NCBI GenBank assembly: GCA_050291245.1
Contig: JBNKJP010000054.1
Location: 29,895-93,894, forward strand
From: Thiodiazotropha sp050291245
GTDB taxonomy: Bacteria > Pseudomonadota > Gammaproteobacteria > Chromatiales > Chromatiaceae
Direction: 5' to 3'
Length of the DNA stretch: 64,000 nt
The position numbers were made by a program, and so were the translations under genes. A model generated the notes under the pieces. The model saw only the letters and a list, made by a program, of their open reading frames with translations. It was not told the origin of the DNA and ran no database searches. Each line of letters opens with the position of its first letter. Within the stretch, counting starts at the first letter, position 1. Shown in pieces: positions 24,793-33,698 of this stretch.

Positions 24793-25623
24793 TCAGGAAC
24801 CGCCGCGAATGATCCGTGCAAGCTGACGCAGGAAATCCCGCGCCACCCAGCGGCGTCCGATCTCGTTGAGGTGACCACCGTCCGAGGTATAGTCGCCGAT
24901 CAGGGAAAAATTGCTATCGCCGTCATGCCGGAAGGACTCCCGGCGGCCGTCCGCATAGGTCGACTCACTGGCTGCGATATCGATCACCTTGTCTTCGCCA
25001 TAGACATCCTTGAGGCGCCGGTTGAATGCGTTGCGTTTGACGTTGTCCAGCTTGTTGTTGTTGGGACGCCCCAGCAGTTCCCGCAACCAGACCCCGGGGC
25101 CGCCGGGACTGTGCCGCAGGGGCACGGTCAGGGGCACGAAGGTAATTTCCGGATGGCGCGCCATCAATCCGACCATGGCGCGCTGATACTCCGCGAACAA
25201 GGCGTCTACATCAGAGTTCCGATCGATATCGATATAGCAGAACTTGAGCAGCGCAAAATCGATCCGTCCGGCCAGGGTCTCATCGACGATATGTTCGAAA
25301 TCCACGCATTTGGTCACCGGCTGCTGATTTTTTCCCACCGGGGAGTGGATCAGCCCCCGGCTCGAACCATCCGCCGCCACCGAGGTGAGCTCCGTGAGCG
25401 GCAGTTCCCGCCCACGCTGCCGGGCCAGGTCCTGCAAACCTTCGATGATATTCTCACCCACCGACTGATGACCAAAGAACACCCGTGCTTCGGAGAGGGT
25501 ATCCAGGTCCTCGACAAAGGTTTGATCCGACACGTCTGTCTCTCCCGGTATTGCGCTGTCCTGACATCCGCTCACGAACACCATGAGCAGTGCCAGTAGC
25601 ACGAGTTTCTTATGACTAACCAA
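24793..25623 (-). CDS. SGNH-hydrolase-like lipoprotein
   Basis: About 276 residues with a lipoprotein signal: LVLLALLMVFVSGC. After it, FFGHQSVGENIIEG and a late GGHLNEIGRRWVARDF resemble the first and last blocks of an SGNH/GDSL-like fold, in which the late His would be catalytic. I place the start at a TTG (25623): AAAGGAG lies 9 bases before it, and the alternative ATG at 25659 has no such site and gives an overlong n-region. Likely attached to the outer or inner membrane facing the periplasm. Substrate unknown. Confidence 0.75.
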   Translation of the reverse strand: MVSHKKLVLLALLMVFVSGCQDSAIPGETDVSDQTFVEDLDTLSEARVFFGHQSVGENIIEGLQDLARQRGRELPLTELTSVAADGSSRGLIHSPVGKNQQPVTKCVDFEHIVDETLAGRIDFALLKFCYIDIDRNSDVDALFAEYQRAMVGLMARHPEITFVPLTVPLRHSPGGPGVWLRELLGRPNNNKLDNVKRNAFNRRLKDVYGEDKVIDIAASESTYADGRRESFRHDGDSNFSLIGDYTSDGGHLNEIGRRWVARDFLRQLARIIRGGS

Positions 25624-25655
25624 TTCAATCCACTCCTTTGGTGTATCTCCCGCGA

Positions 25656-26738
25656 TCATCCCAGCAGATCATAGCCCTCTTGCAACAATTCCTGGGTGGT
25701 GTCCCAATCGATGCACTCGTCGGTCACGGAGACGCCGTATTTCAGATCAGCCGGATTGGGGGTGATGTCCTGACGACCGGCGAACAGATGGCTCTCCAAC
25801 ATGGCGCCCAGAACGCTCGAAGAGGTTTCCCCCGAGGCCCGGGAATGCCGGATCTGCTCCATCAGGTCGCGCCAGACAACCCCTTGACGCTCAAAGTTCT
25901 TACGGCTGTTGGCATGGGAGCAGTCCACCATCAGACGGGGTTTCAGTCCCACCTGCTGCAACGACTCCGACACCCGCTGGACATCCGCGGCATCATAGTT
26001 TTCACCCTGACTGCCGCCCCGCAGAATCAGATGCGTATCGGTGTTTCCCGTGGTGGCGACGATGGCCGTTTCACCCAGTTCATTGATACCGAGGAAGGTA
26101 TGGGAACTGGCCGCGGACAACATCGCGTCGATCGCAATTTTGATATTCCCGTCGGTGGAATTCTTGAAACCCACTGGCGCGGAAAGTCCGGAGGCCATCT
26201 GCCGATGGGTCTGGCTTTCGGTGGTGCGCGCTCCGATCGCAACCCAACCCAGCAGGTCACCAATATATTGCGGGGTGAACGGTTCGAGTATTTCCGTCGC
26301 GGTGGGCAGCCCCATACGGTTGATGTCGAGCAACAGCTGTCTGGCCAATCGCAGCCCCTTGTCCATGTCGAATGACCCGTTCATCTCCGGATCGTTGATC
26401 AGTCCTTTCCAACCCACGGTGGTTCGCGGCTTTTCGAAATAGACCCGCATCACTATGTAGAGACGATCACTGAGGGCATCGACCAGGGGTTTGAGGCGTT
26501 TCGCATAATCCATGGCGGCCACGGGATCATGTATGGAACAGGGTCCCACGATTACCAAGGGTCGCGTGTCTTCACCCGACAGAATCCGATGGATGGTTTC
26601 ACGAACCTGAATCACATGCTCATAAATGGCATCGTCCGCGGGCATCTCCGCCAGCAGATCGGCCGGTCGGATCAAGGTCTGGGTGGAAGCGACACGCAGG
26701 TTCGCGACACGCTGAAAGGTTTCTGTCTCTAAGTTCAT
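25656..26738 (-). CDS. aroG: DAHP synthase (3-deoxy-7-phosphoheptulonate synthase), class I
   Basis: A 360-residue class I-alpha DAHP synthase, first enzyme of the shikimate pathway, joining phosphoenolpyruvate and erythrose 4-phosphate. Motifs seen: LVIVGPCSIHDP, MRVYFEKPRTTVGWKGL, the GARTTESQTHR block, and DCSHANSRKN with a metal-binding His. The N-terminal stretch (residues ~10-45) corresponds to the feedback-inhibition region of AroF/G/H. Which aromatic amino acid inhibits it cannot be read from sequence, so the symbol aroG is nominal (aroF or aroH are possible). Confidence 0.95.
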   Translation of the reverse strand: MNLETETFQRVANLRVASTQTLIRPADLLAEMPADDAIYEHVIQVRETIHRILSGEDTRPLVIVGPCSIHDPVAAMDYAKRLKPLVDALSDRLYIVMRVYFEKPRTTVGWKGLINDPEMNGSFDMDKGLRLARQLLLDINRMGLPTATEILEPFTPQYIGDLLGWVAIGARTTESQTHRQMASGLSAPVGFKNSTDGNIKIAIDAMLSAASSHTFLGINELGETAIVATTGNTDTHLILRGGSQGENYDAADVQRVSESLQQVGLKPRLMVDCSHANSRKNFERQGVVWRDLMEQIRHSRASGETSSSVLGAMLESHLFAGRQDITPNPADLKYGVSVTDECIDWDTTQELLQEGYDLLG

Positions 26739-26887
26739 CCGTAATTCACTCCAGACGGATTGGTTTGGGTACTAATGCGCGATTATTGAGATCCTGAGGA
26801 ACCCAAAGGCAAGGTACAACACTCGTCTTTCGGATTCTACTCTTGCACGGCTTGCCGGTATAAAAAACGCTAGTGTAGTGTCTCATA

Positions 26888-28294
26888 CTAGGTACCGGCT
26901 CGATCCGGGATGACAATCGGCTGCTGCTTGACTGTATCGAGCAGGGCCTGGGCCCGCTCATGCAGATAGATCTCGATGACGGTGTAGCCGCTGGACAGCG
27001 TTTGTGTCGAATCCGGCAGGTCGGGGTTGTATCCCTGTGCCGTCTCCCACACATCCGGTAATCCGTCCGAGTCCCGATCGGGTCGTGTCTCGGCCTGTGC
27101 AAGCCCGCTCAGAAACCAGTCATCGCCAGGGTCGGCCGGGGCATTGCGACGCCAGGTGCCACTGGCGCTGATCACTTCCCGAATGGTTCGCCGGGTCACC
27201 CGGTCGCGGGGGAAAGCACCGGCCTGGGACAACACCTTGGTATAGGCGGTGATTGCATCATCCGTCGCCACCGAAGCGACCGGAAAGGGCTGATCCACCT
27301 GTTCACCGAGCCGGTTGATGCGGATGCGGAACCCATCGAAGAACCCCAGATCCTCCGCACCGTTCACCGGCCCCACCCCTTCGACCCGGTTACCTTCGAG
27401 ATAGTAGCGTCCCTTGGGACTGAATCGATACAGATCCACCCACTCAGCATTCGGCCCCCGCTTGTAGTAATTCCCCACCAGGTTGATGCCCTCGGCCGGT
27501 TTGTGGCCGTCATGACCGAGACCCTCCTTGAAGTTGTAGATCACGTTGTTGCGAAAATCCGCCGGTTTGCCGGGGGTGTAGGGGCTCAGGGAGGGGTTGC
27601 GGCGGGAATTGTGGGCGAACAGATTATGATGGATCGAAATGTTACCACTCTGGGGATAGGCACTGAGCAAAGCGAAATTGTGCATCCCCCCCTTGTCATG
27701 CCCCTCCGGATCGGACTCCTCCAGGGTGCACCACTGCACGCTGACTTCCGAAGAGTGAATGATATCGAGCAACTCATCGTTGCCCCAGGACAGGGACAGG
27801 TGGTCGAGTATGAAGCGTTCCGATTTGGGCAGTTGAATCGCATCCCCGGTATGACCGGTGACCGGCCTCTGGCGGATGCGCAAAAAACGTATCACCAGGT
27901 CGTGCAGTCGCTCCCCTGCCACGGGCCGGGCGACGATGCGTCCCACCAGGGTGATCCCGGGGCTGGGTGCGCTTTCACCGGCGATAGTGAGGTAGGAGTA
28001 GGGAATCTCCAGATCACCCCGGATCACCCCGGCCACATCGAATACCACGATCCGCGGACCCTCGGCGGAAACCGCCGCCTGCAGACTGCCCGGACCCTCG
28101 GAGTTCAGATTGGTCACCTTGATGACCCGGCCGTGACGCCCGCCCACGGAGACCGCGCCGAAACCCTCGGCACCGGGAAAAGCCGGAATTTCGGTCACTC
28201 CAGCCTGTACCAGACGGGCCAGGCAGAGTAGCAAAAGGACCACTCCTCTGAACCAATAGACCCCATGGCATAGAGGGTTCAGCCCGCCTCTCAT
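26888..28294 (-). CDS. Secreted pectate-lyase-like right-handed beta-helix protein
   Basis: A 468-residue exported protein with an N-terminal hydrophobic signal (VVLLLLCLARLVQA). It has the PL1-like opening FPGAEGFGAVSVGGR, repeated beta-helix rungs (LTIAGESAPSPGITL, FILDHLSLSWGNDE, ISIHHNLFAHNSRRNP) and a late DRDSDGLPDVWE calcium-type repeat. DHLSLSWG and NSRRNP match the sites of pectate-lyase superfamily enzymes. Substrate is unknown and could be a marine or host polysaccharide. The start overlaps the ybaK stop on the same strand by 4 bases. Confidence 0.85.
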   Translation of the reverse strand: MRGGLNPLCHGVYWFRGVVLLLLCLARLVQAGVTEIPAFPGAEGFGAVSVGGRHGRVIKVTNLNSEGPGSLQAAVSAEGPRIVVFDVAGVIRGDLEIPYSYLTIAGESAPSPGITLVGRIVARPVAGERLHDLVIRFLRIRQRPVTGHTGDAIQLPKSERFILDHLSLSWGNDELLDIIHSSEVSVQWCTLEESDPEGHDKGGMHNFALLSAYPQSGNISIHHNLFAHNSRRNPSLSPYTPGKPADFRNNVIYNFKEGLGHDGHKPAEGINLVGNYYKRGPNAEWVDLYRFSPKGRYYLEGNRVEGVGPVNGAEDLGFFDGFRIRINRLGEQVDQPFPVASVATDDAITAYTKVLSQAGAFPRDRVTRRTIREVISASGTWRRNAPADPGDDWFLSGLAQAETRPDRDSDGLPDVWETAQGYNPDLPDSTQTLSSGYTVIEIYLHERAQALLDTVKQQPIVIPDRAGT

Positions 28295-28758
28295 TTAGCG
28301 ATCTCCCGGAACTCCGCCTTGAGCAGCGAACACAGATCCTGGGGATCCAGGGCAATCTCCAGGCCGCGCCGCCCGGCACTGGCATACATTCGATCCAGAA
28401 CCTCTGCCGAGACATCGATGAGGGTGGGCAACGGTCGTTTCTGTCCCAAAGGGCTGACCCCACCCAGGACATACCCGGTGCTGCGCTCCACCGCGCGGGC
28501 ATCCGCCATGGCCGCCTTTTTAGCCCCCAGAGCCCTGGCCATGGCCTTGAGATCCAGATTCATGGATACCGGTACGAGACCCACCGCGAGCCCCTTGCCG
28601 TCAATGCTGACCACCAGGGTCTTGTATACCTGGGTCGGTGAAACACCGAGTTTTTCCGCTGCCTCAAGGCCGTAGGAGTCGTGTTGCGGGTCGTGCTCGT
28701 AGCTGTGAGTGGTAAAATCGATACCCGCACGTTTCGCCGCATCTATGGCCGGGGTCAT
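28291..28758 (-). CDS. ybaK: YbaK, Cys-tRNA(Pro) deacylase
   Basis: A 155-residue YbaK/EbsC-family protein that removes Cys wrongly loaded on tRNA-Pro. Motifs: VYKTLVVSIDGKGLAVGLVP with the essential Lys, GAKKAAMADA and GYVLGGVSPLGQK. The start at 28758 overlaps the stop of the PqiA-like gene (ATGA); a longer frame upstream has no family similarity. Confidence 0.95.
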   Translation of the reverse strand: MTPAIDAAKRAGIDFTTHSYEHDPQHDSYGLEAAEKLGVSPTQVYKTLVVSIDGKGLAVGLVPVSMNLDLKAMARALGAKKAAMADARAVERSTGYVLGGVSPLGQKRPLPTLIDVSAEVLDRMYASAGRRGLEIALDPQDLCSLLKAEFREIAK

Positions 28759-29261
28759 GTCTGAACTCCTTCGAGATGGGATACGATCCGCTGGGTGATG
28801 AGCATAATCAGGAGCACCGCCGTCGCGAACAGGTAAAACCCCGGATGAATCTCGACCTGGGCGACCACTCCGAGTTTCACGGTCACGATCATCACCGCCA
28901 CCACCATCACATCGAGCATCGCCCAACGTCCGTAGTCGTGCATCAGTTTGAGCAGTCGGCCGGTACGTGCCGAACGTACCTCACGATGGCGCAACAACAG
29001 ATAGAGCAGCAGAATTTTGAGCAACGGCAGGATCACGCTGAACAGCCCCACCACCAGAAACAGAAACCACTGATCATGTCGGAACAGCTCCGTTACCCCG
29101 GAAATCACAGAAAATGAGTTGGCGATGAACAGGAACTTGGTCAGGGTCAGCATGGGCAGCCACAAACCGGCGATCAACAGCACACCGCTCAATGCCAGCA
29201 GCGCCAGCAGTCGCCGGGCACTGGCCAGGGGCATCAGGTCCGGCGATACATCTGCATTCAC
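28755..29261 (-). CDS. PqiA-like (paraquat-inducible protein A) membrane protein
   Basis: A 168-residue protein with four membrane helices. The family mark YGRWAMLDVMVVAVMIVTVK is clear. Full PqiA has two such domains (~420 residues); single-domain proteins like this are common. PqiA-type proteins work with MCE (PqiB) proteins in lipid transfer, but no MCE gene is nearby. It overlaps ybaK by 4 bases. Confidence 0.88.
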   Translation of the reverse strand: MNADVSPDLMPLASARRLLALLALSGVLLIAGLWLPMLTLTKFLFIANSFSVISGVTELFRHDQWFLFLVVGLFSVILPLLKILLLYLLLRHREVRSARTGRLLKLMHDYGRWAMLDVMVVAVMIVTVKLGVVAQVEIHPGFYLFATAVLLIMLITQRIVSHLEGVQT

Positions 29262-29369
29262 GGTTTGACACCATCCTTTGAAGGACCAACCCGGTTTCTC
29301 TCGCCACCCGCAAGGGAAGGTAGGACCAAAAATCTGCCTTGTATCTTTTGCACGTGCGTTTCCCAGGGA

Positions 29370-30125
29370 TCAAGACCCGACTCGGTAGAAGACCCGGGCA
29401 TTATCACACAACACCCGCCCTGCAGCAGCGTCACCCAGGGTGTCGACGATCCGATCGATGTCAGAATCCCGAAACGCTCTGGGGGCTCGGGTCGACGGCA
29501 GATCCGTGCCGAACATGAGACAGCCGGGATGGGCGGCGTTCAGATCTTTGAGACGGCGTTCGATCGGGAAATCCACACGGCCGAAACCGCAGGCCTTCAC
29601 CCTGACCCCTTGCTCCGCGAGGCGCAGCAGGGCCGGTCCGCCCTCGGCGGTCAATCCCAGGTGATCAACCGCCACGGCCGGCAGCGCGGCAAGACGGGAC
29701 TCCAGGCTCATGAGAGTCTCCCCTGTCAGGTACAATTCCACATGCCAGCCCAGCTGTTCATGTACCCGCCGGGCAAAGCGGTCCATTTCGCCCAGGGATT
29801 CGGATCCACCACGGTAAAGATTAAAGCGAACCCCGCGGACTCCGGCACGATCCAGGCGGTCGAGTTCCCGCTCATCCACCTGCGCGGGCAGTTGGGTGAC
29901 CCCCACGAAGCCGGGCCCGAGACGCTGCAGTGCGGACACCAGATAGTTCTGATCGAACCCCTGGAAAGACCCGGAAACCACAACCCCGCCTGTCAGCCCG
30001 TGGCCTGCCATCCGCTGCCGATAGTCCGCGCAAGTGAACGGATCGGGTAGATAACCCCGGTTTGGTGTCAGCGGGTAGTGCGGATCGATGATGTGTAAAT
30101 GGGCATCGAACAGTGCGCGTTCCAT
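29370..30125 (-). CDS. Amidohydrolase-2 family metal-dependent hydrolase
   Basis: A 251-residue TIM-barrel hydrolase. Metal-binding DAHLHI sits at the N-terminus, VDHLGL marks a later barrel strand and FGTDLPS the final Asp-bearing strand, the pattern of amidohydrolase-2 proteins. Substrate unknown: the family includes decarboxylases and lactonases. It lies 6 bases after hspQ on the same strand. Confidence 0.85.
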   Translation of the reverse strand: MERALFDAHLHIIDPHYPLTPNRGYLPDPFTCADYRQRMAGHGLTGGVVVSGSFQGFDQNYLVSALQRLGPGFVGVTQLPAQVDERELDRLDRAGVRGVRFNLYRGGSESLGEMDRFARRVHEQLGWHVELYLTGETLMSLESRLAALPAVAVDHLGLTAEGGPALLRLAEQGVRVKACGFGRVDFPIERRLKDLNAAHPGCLMFGTDLPSTRAPRAFRDSDIDRIVDTLGDAAAGRVLCDNARVFYRVGS

Positions 30126-30131
30126 GTGCGG

Positions 30132-30464
30132 TCAGTTTGTCGGTTGACCGGTGATATACCGCCCACCCTCGAAGGCACTGAAAAACTCCTTGATCAGCGG
30201 GTGCTCAACCGGATCGAGCGCCATGTCGTGGGTCAGATTGCGCTCCGCCACATAGGTCTCGTCACTGGTATTGTGCACCAGCACCCGATACCAGGGCTGA
30301 TCCTTCGGCGGCCGGGAGCGGGCAACCTGTTCATACCACGCGTCTGAGAGCATAAACACAGGGTCGATGTCCACCACTACGCCCCGATAGTTGAACAGGC
30401 GGTGATGAACCAGCTCGCCCACTCCAAACTTCGCGTGACCGGTTTGAACGTCGTCACTAGCCAA
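30132..30464 (-). CDS. hspQ: HspQ, heat shock protein
   Basis: A 110-residue HspQ (YccV) homologue. Seen: FGVGELVHHRLFNYRGVVVDID, ARSRPPKDQPWY and VAERNL. In E. coli HspQ binds hemimethylated DNA and stimulates Lon. Length is typical. It is the first gene of the pair with the amidohydrolase. Confidence 0.95.
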   Translation of the reverse strand: MASDDVQTGHAKFGVGELVHHRLFNYRGVVVDIDPVFMLSDAWYEQVARSRPPKDQPWYRVLVHNTSDETYVAERNLTHDMALDPVEHPLIKEFFSAFEGGRYITGQPTN

Positions 30465-30845
30465 TCGATGCTCCTGGGATGGTTTGTAGGTCTCTGGGAG
30501 TTCCGCGACCCAGATGCGCCAGACTGGGCAAGTGCGGAGCTGAAATTGCTACAAGGTCTCTGAATCCGTTGAGGATTCATAGGGTTGACCCTTGAGTTTT
30601 GCTGACCATGCAAGGCCAAGATACCGGGTTACCGGCATCAATGTATGGGCCATCTTACCCCGAACAACTGTCTGTCTCTACCCTATCACACAGGATCTCC
30701 ACGGATATTCCGGCCCCTTGGAACACCGGAGGATCCCTGAATTTTCAATGAACGGTATGAGACGGACGCGGGTTATCCCGCTACCCAGCGCCTGAACCGG
30801 CTGGTATGATCCCGAAACTTTTGACCAGAAGAGAACGGTTTACCT
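30465..30845. other. Intergenic region between hspQ and the DUF3581 gene
   Basis: About 380 bases between divergent genes. It should hold both promoters. I see no RNA gene, no strong hairpin and no frame with family likeness. The plus-strand ribosome-binding site AAGAGAACGG precedes the next ATG. Confidence 0.4.
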
Positions 30846-31553
30846 ATGCAACTGACCGACTATTTCATGACCGAGGGTGATCAGATCACATTCACCCGTG
30901 ACCAGGCCAGTCGCTTTGCCAAACAGGTCGCCGAAGACTTCAATCCGTTGCACGATCCGGACTCGAAGATGTTCTGTGTACCGGGAGACCTGTTGTTCGC
31001 CGTTTCCCTGAATCGTCTGGGACTGAGCGAATCGATGAGTTTAACCTTCTCCGGAATGGTCAGTGACAAAGCCCTCATCTTTCCCCAGTCCGATGCGGGA
31101 GAGCTCACCATTACCGATGAGGAGGGTAAAGCGTATCTGAGTATCCAACGAGAAGGCGCAATTACCCACGACAGGCAACTCATCCAGGATCTGGTGTGCC
31201 GTTATGTCACCTTCTCCGGGCATACCTTTCCCCATCTGCTGGTGCCCCTGATGGCGCAACGGGGTGTGATGATCAACCCGGGACGTCCCCTGATTATGTA
31301 CCAGAGCATGGCAATCCACTTGGAGCGTCTCGAGATACGCGAACCGAACCTTGAATACCGAGGCGCGACCTTGGACGTACAAGGCAAGAAGGGCATGGTG
31401 CGACTCGACTTCCGGTTTCTGGATGGTGGCCGCGAGGTGGGACATGGCTCGAAACACATGGCGCTTCGCGGACTTCAGACCTATCAGGAAGCTGCCATGC
31501 AACAGGTGGTGGATAACTATATCTGTTATAAAACAGCCTACGGAACCCTCTGA
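30846..31553 (+). CDS. DUF3581 family protein
   Basis: A 235-residue soluble protein of the gammaproteobacterial DUF3581 family. It opens with a segment like (R)-specific enoyl-CoA hydratases (FAKQVAEDFNPLHDPDSKMF), so a hot-dog fold is plausible, but the family has no proven function. A second domain (~130-235) carries MAIHLERLEI and VGHGSKHMAL. No operon partner. Confidence 0.85.
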   Translation: MQLTDYFMTEGDQITFTRDQASRFAKQVAEDFNPLHDPDSKMFCVPGDLLFAVSLNRLGLSESMSLTFSGMVSDKALIFPQSDAGELTITDEEGKAYLSIQREGAITHDRQLIQDLVCRYVTFSGHTFPHLLVPLMAQRGVMINPGRPLIMYQSMAIHLERLEIREPNLEYRGATLDVQGKKGMVRLDFRFLDGGREVGHGSKHMALRGLQTYQEAAMQQVVDNYICYKTAYGTL

Positions 31554-31600
31554 TCCCGGACTCCGCTTCGCTCGATCCAGGGATATCGCGCTGTCAGACA

Positions 31601-31630
31601 GTCTGGATCCCGGCATGCGCCGGGATGACG
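31601..31630. repeat. Dispersed palindrome, CCGGC family
   Basis: ATCCCGGC-ATGC-GCCGGGAT at 31607-31626 (8-pair stem), flanked by TGG and GACGGT, between two convergent genes. Its reverse complement nearly equals the in-frame copy in uvrA. Just before it, 31555-31586 holds a degenerate related piece (GATCCCGGACTCCGCTTCGC). It may act as a two-way 3' hairpin. Confidence 0.6.
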
Positions 31631-31732
31631 GTAGTTTCCGGCTTTAAGTCAACGCCACTCCCAGTTGCCCCCTGTCTGACTCGCTGAATGGTACAGAATC
31701 TGTGACGGGGTACAGCCCGGTCCGAACCTCCT

Positions 31733-33607
31733 TCAACCGGATACCGGTAGCGGATTATCGATGGAACTGATTTGTAACACCGGTGGATTGGGTGGCGCTA
31801 ATCCCGGCGCATTGCCACCCTGTCGTTCGGTCGCACCGATATCCATGTTCCCCGAAGTTCGCAAATTACCCAAATAGTCACAACGGATATCCAGGCCATA
31901 CAGATCACGAAAATGGGTGAATGCCTGGGATTGGCTCAGGATTGCGTTAATTGCCGGACTTTCTTCACCGAGGGCGAAATTCAATGAATCGGGATCGGCC
32001 AGCAATGGATCCTCATCTGCGCCATCCCCAACAATATTATCCGACCAGGATGCCCATCCGCTGGTCGGTGTGTCCGAAGCGTTGCCGAACATCAGATTGT
32101 AGTGCACATGCACCTGCGCGTCCGCGTTGTTTTCACGGACACCGGATCCGCCCATCGATGCAAATACGCAATTGCGCATACGGTGGAACAAATTCCCTTC
32201 GATATACGATGTATAGGTACTTTGCTGGCGAACCCGCACATATCCGTATCCGCAATCGTGCACCGTGTTGTTCACCCAATAGACGGTTTCATGGTTTTCA
32301 CGGTTACTATCCTGTTCGACCAGAGCCCCCGATGCGATGTCGTACAGAATGTTGCCGATAGCGTAGGAGACCTCGCCTTCCTGATCCGAAGAATCCCGAA
32401 TTCCGTTTTCGCAGTCATGAATACGGCAGCCGATGATCCAGTGGTATCCGGTCCAGGGCCCCTCATCATTATTGCTCAAAATCACTGCCGTCCCGCCATC
32501 GGGATTATATTCGGGTTTGAAGTCGTGAAAATAGCATTCACTGACTACAACATGGTAGGAATTTTTATTGTCTACCGCGTTTTCGCCGCAGTGATGGCAA
32601 TGGTTATTGGCGAAATAGATATAGTGGGGGGATTCCGATTGGGGATTGGGGTTAGCGCTGTTGCCGGACTGCATGGCATCTCCGCTCAGAGAATGGATAT
32701 GGCAATCCACGAACCAGACATAGCGGGCCCCATAGAGCGGTCTTACCCCATGCCGATCAGCGCTGTTGAACACTCCGTTCTCATAACCGGTATAAGCCAC
32801 TTCGTTGTTATAGTACATCACAAACTGCGACTGACTGACATCGAAGAGACCATTGTGGTTAATCCCGTATTGCGCACTGTTGCGAACAGTAATGTACGCA
32901 CTTTCGTTTACCGTGATAGAAGCGCCATAGTAAACATCCGCATCGAAAATAACCCCATCAATGATGAGGTGCCGTGAGTGAAGGATCTCCACCTCATTGC
33001 ATGCCACGCGCGGAGCATCAATACCGACGATCCAGCAGGGATTGGAGGCATTTCCTTCAAAGACCCAGTCCACACTGCGCCAACCGTCATAATCCACTTT
33101 ACGATGGCTATCGTAGGCCGTTGGACGTGGGGTGCCATCACCGTATATAAACACCCGGGTTCCCGCTGGGGCCGGCATGATGTCGGGCAAACTGCGGCGA
33201 GGTCTGGTCCGGGTTCCATAGACGATACCGCCGACGGCATTGTCGCCGGAATCTTCGTCCGTTGCGGCCGCATGAAAACGGTTGACCACATAGCTCCCGG
33301 CCACCACGGAATCGGGTGGACTCGGGGCCTCCAATGTACAGGGGTCGTAACTGTCGGCATGCGAGGTGTGCCAGTCATGAGCTGTGTAGTAGGCGCCATC
33401 CGGCAAGCTGGGCATGATGGGTATGGTAGTGGGTGATCCGGCAATCCCGGGGAGCGCATCCGTGGGATAGTGAACGCCAATGTAGTTCCAGGCGCGTCCA
33501 CCCTGGGGGGGTAAGGCTGCTCTGGGTCCGGGACCCAGCATCGGAATGGCCGTCAGAACCCCCGTCGATATGGCCCCCTTCAAAAAACCGCGTCTGTCCA
33601 TGTGCAT
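31733..33607 (-). CDS. Tat-exported right-handed beta-helix protein
   Basis: A 624-residue protein. The N-terminus MHMDRRGFLKGAISTG is a twin-arginine signal with a hydrophobic stretch and AALP end. The body has many beta-helix rungs (VEILHSRHLIIDGVIFD, ITVRNSAQYGIN, YIYFANNHCHHCGENAVDN, WIIGCRIHDCENG). No catalytic motif of a known lyase family is evident. The start at 33607 is favoured by AAAGGAG 9 bases upstream; a frame extending to 33775 lacks family likeness. Tat export suggests folding, and perhaps a bound cofactor or metal, before export. Confidence 0.83.
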   Translation of the reverse strand: MHMDRRGFLKGAISTGVLTAIPMLGPGPRAALPPQGGRAWNYIGVHYPTDALPGIAGSPTTIPIMPSLPDGAYYTAHDWHTSHADSYDPCTLEAPSPPDSVVAGSYVVNRFHAAATDEDSGDNAVGGIVYGTRTRPRRSLPDIMPAPAGTRVFIYGDGTPRPTAYDSHRKVDYDGWRSVDWVFEGNASNPCWIVGIDAPRVACNEVEILHSRHLIIDGVIFDADVYYGASITVNESAYITVRNSAQYGINHNGLFDVSQSQFVMYYNNEVAYTGYENGVFNSADRHGVRPLYGARYVWFVDCHIHSLSGDAMQSGNSANPNPQSESPHYIYFANNHCHHCGENAVDNKNSYHVVVSECYFHDFKPEYNPDGGTAVILSNNDEGPWTGYHWIIGCRIHDCENGIRDSSDQEGEVSYAIGNILYDIASGALVEQDSNRENHETVYWVNNTVHDCGYGYVRVRQQSTYTSYIEGNLFHRMRNCVFASMGGSGVRENNADAQVHVHYNLMFGNASDTPTSGWASWSDNIVGDGADEDPLLADPDSLNFALGEESPAINAILSQSQAFTHFRDLYGLDIRCDYLGNLRTSGNMDIGATERQGGNAPGLAPPNPPVLQISSIDNPLPVSG

Positions 33608-33698
33608 CCCAGGCATCTCCTTTTCGATGGGCCTGCATAAACTACCGCATGCAACCGACTGCTTTTGTGAACAATGCCATAAAAAACAAAACAGGGGA

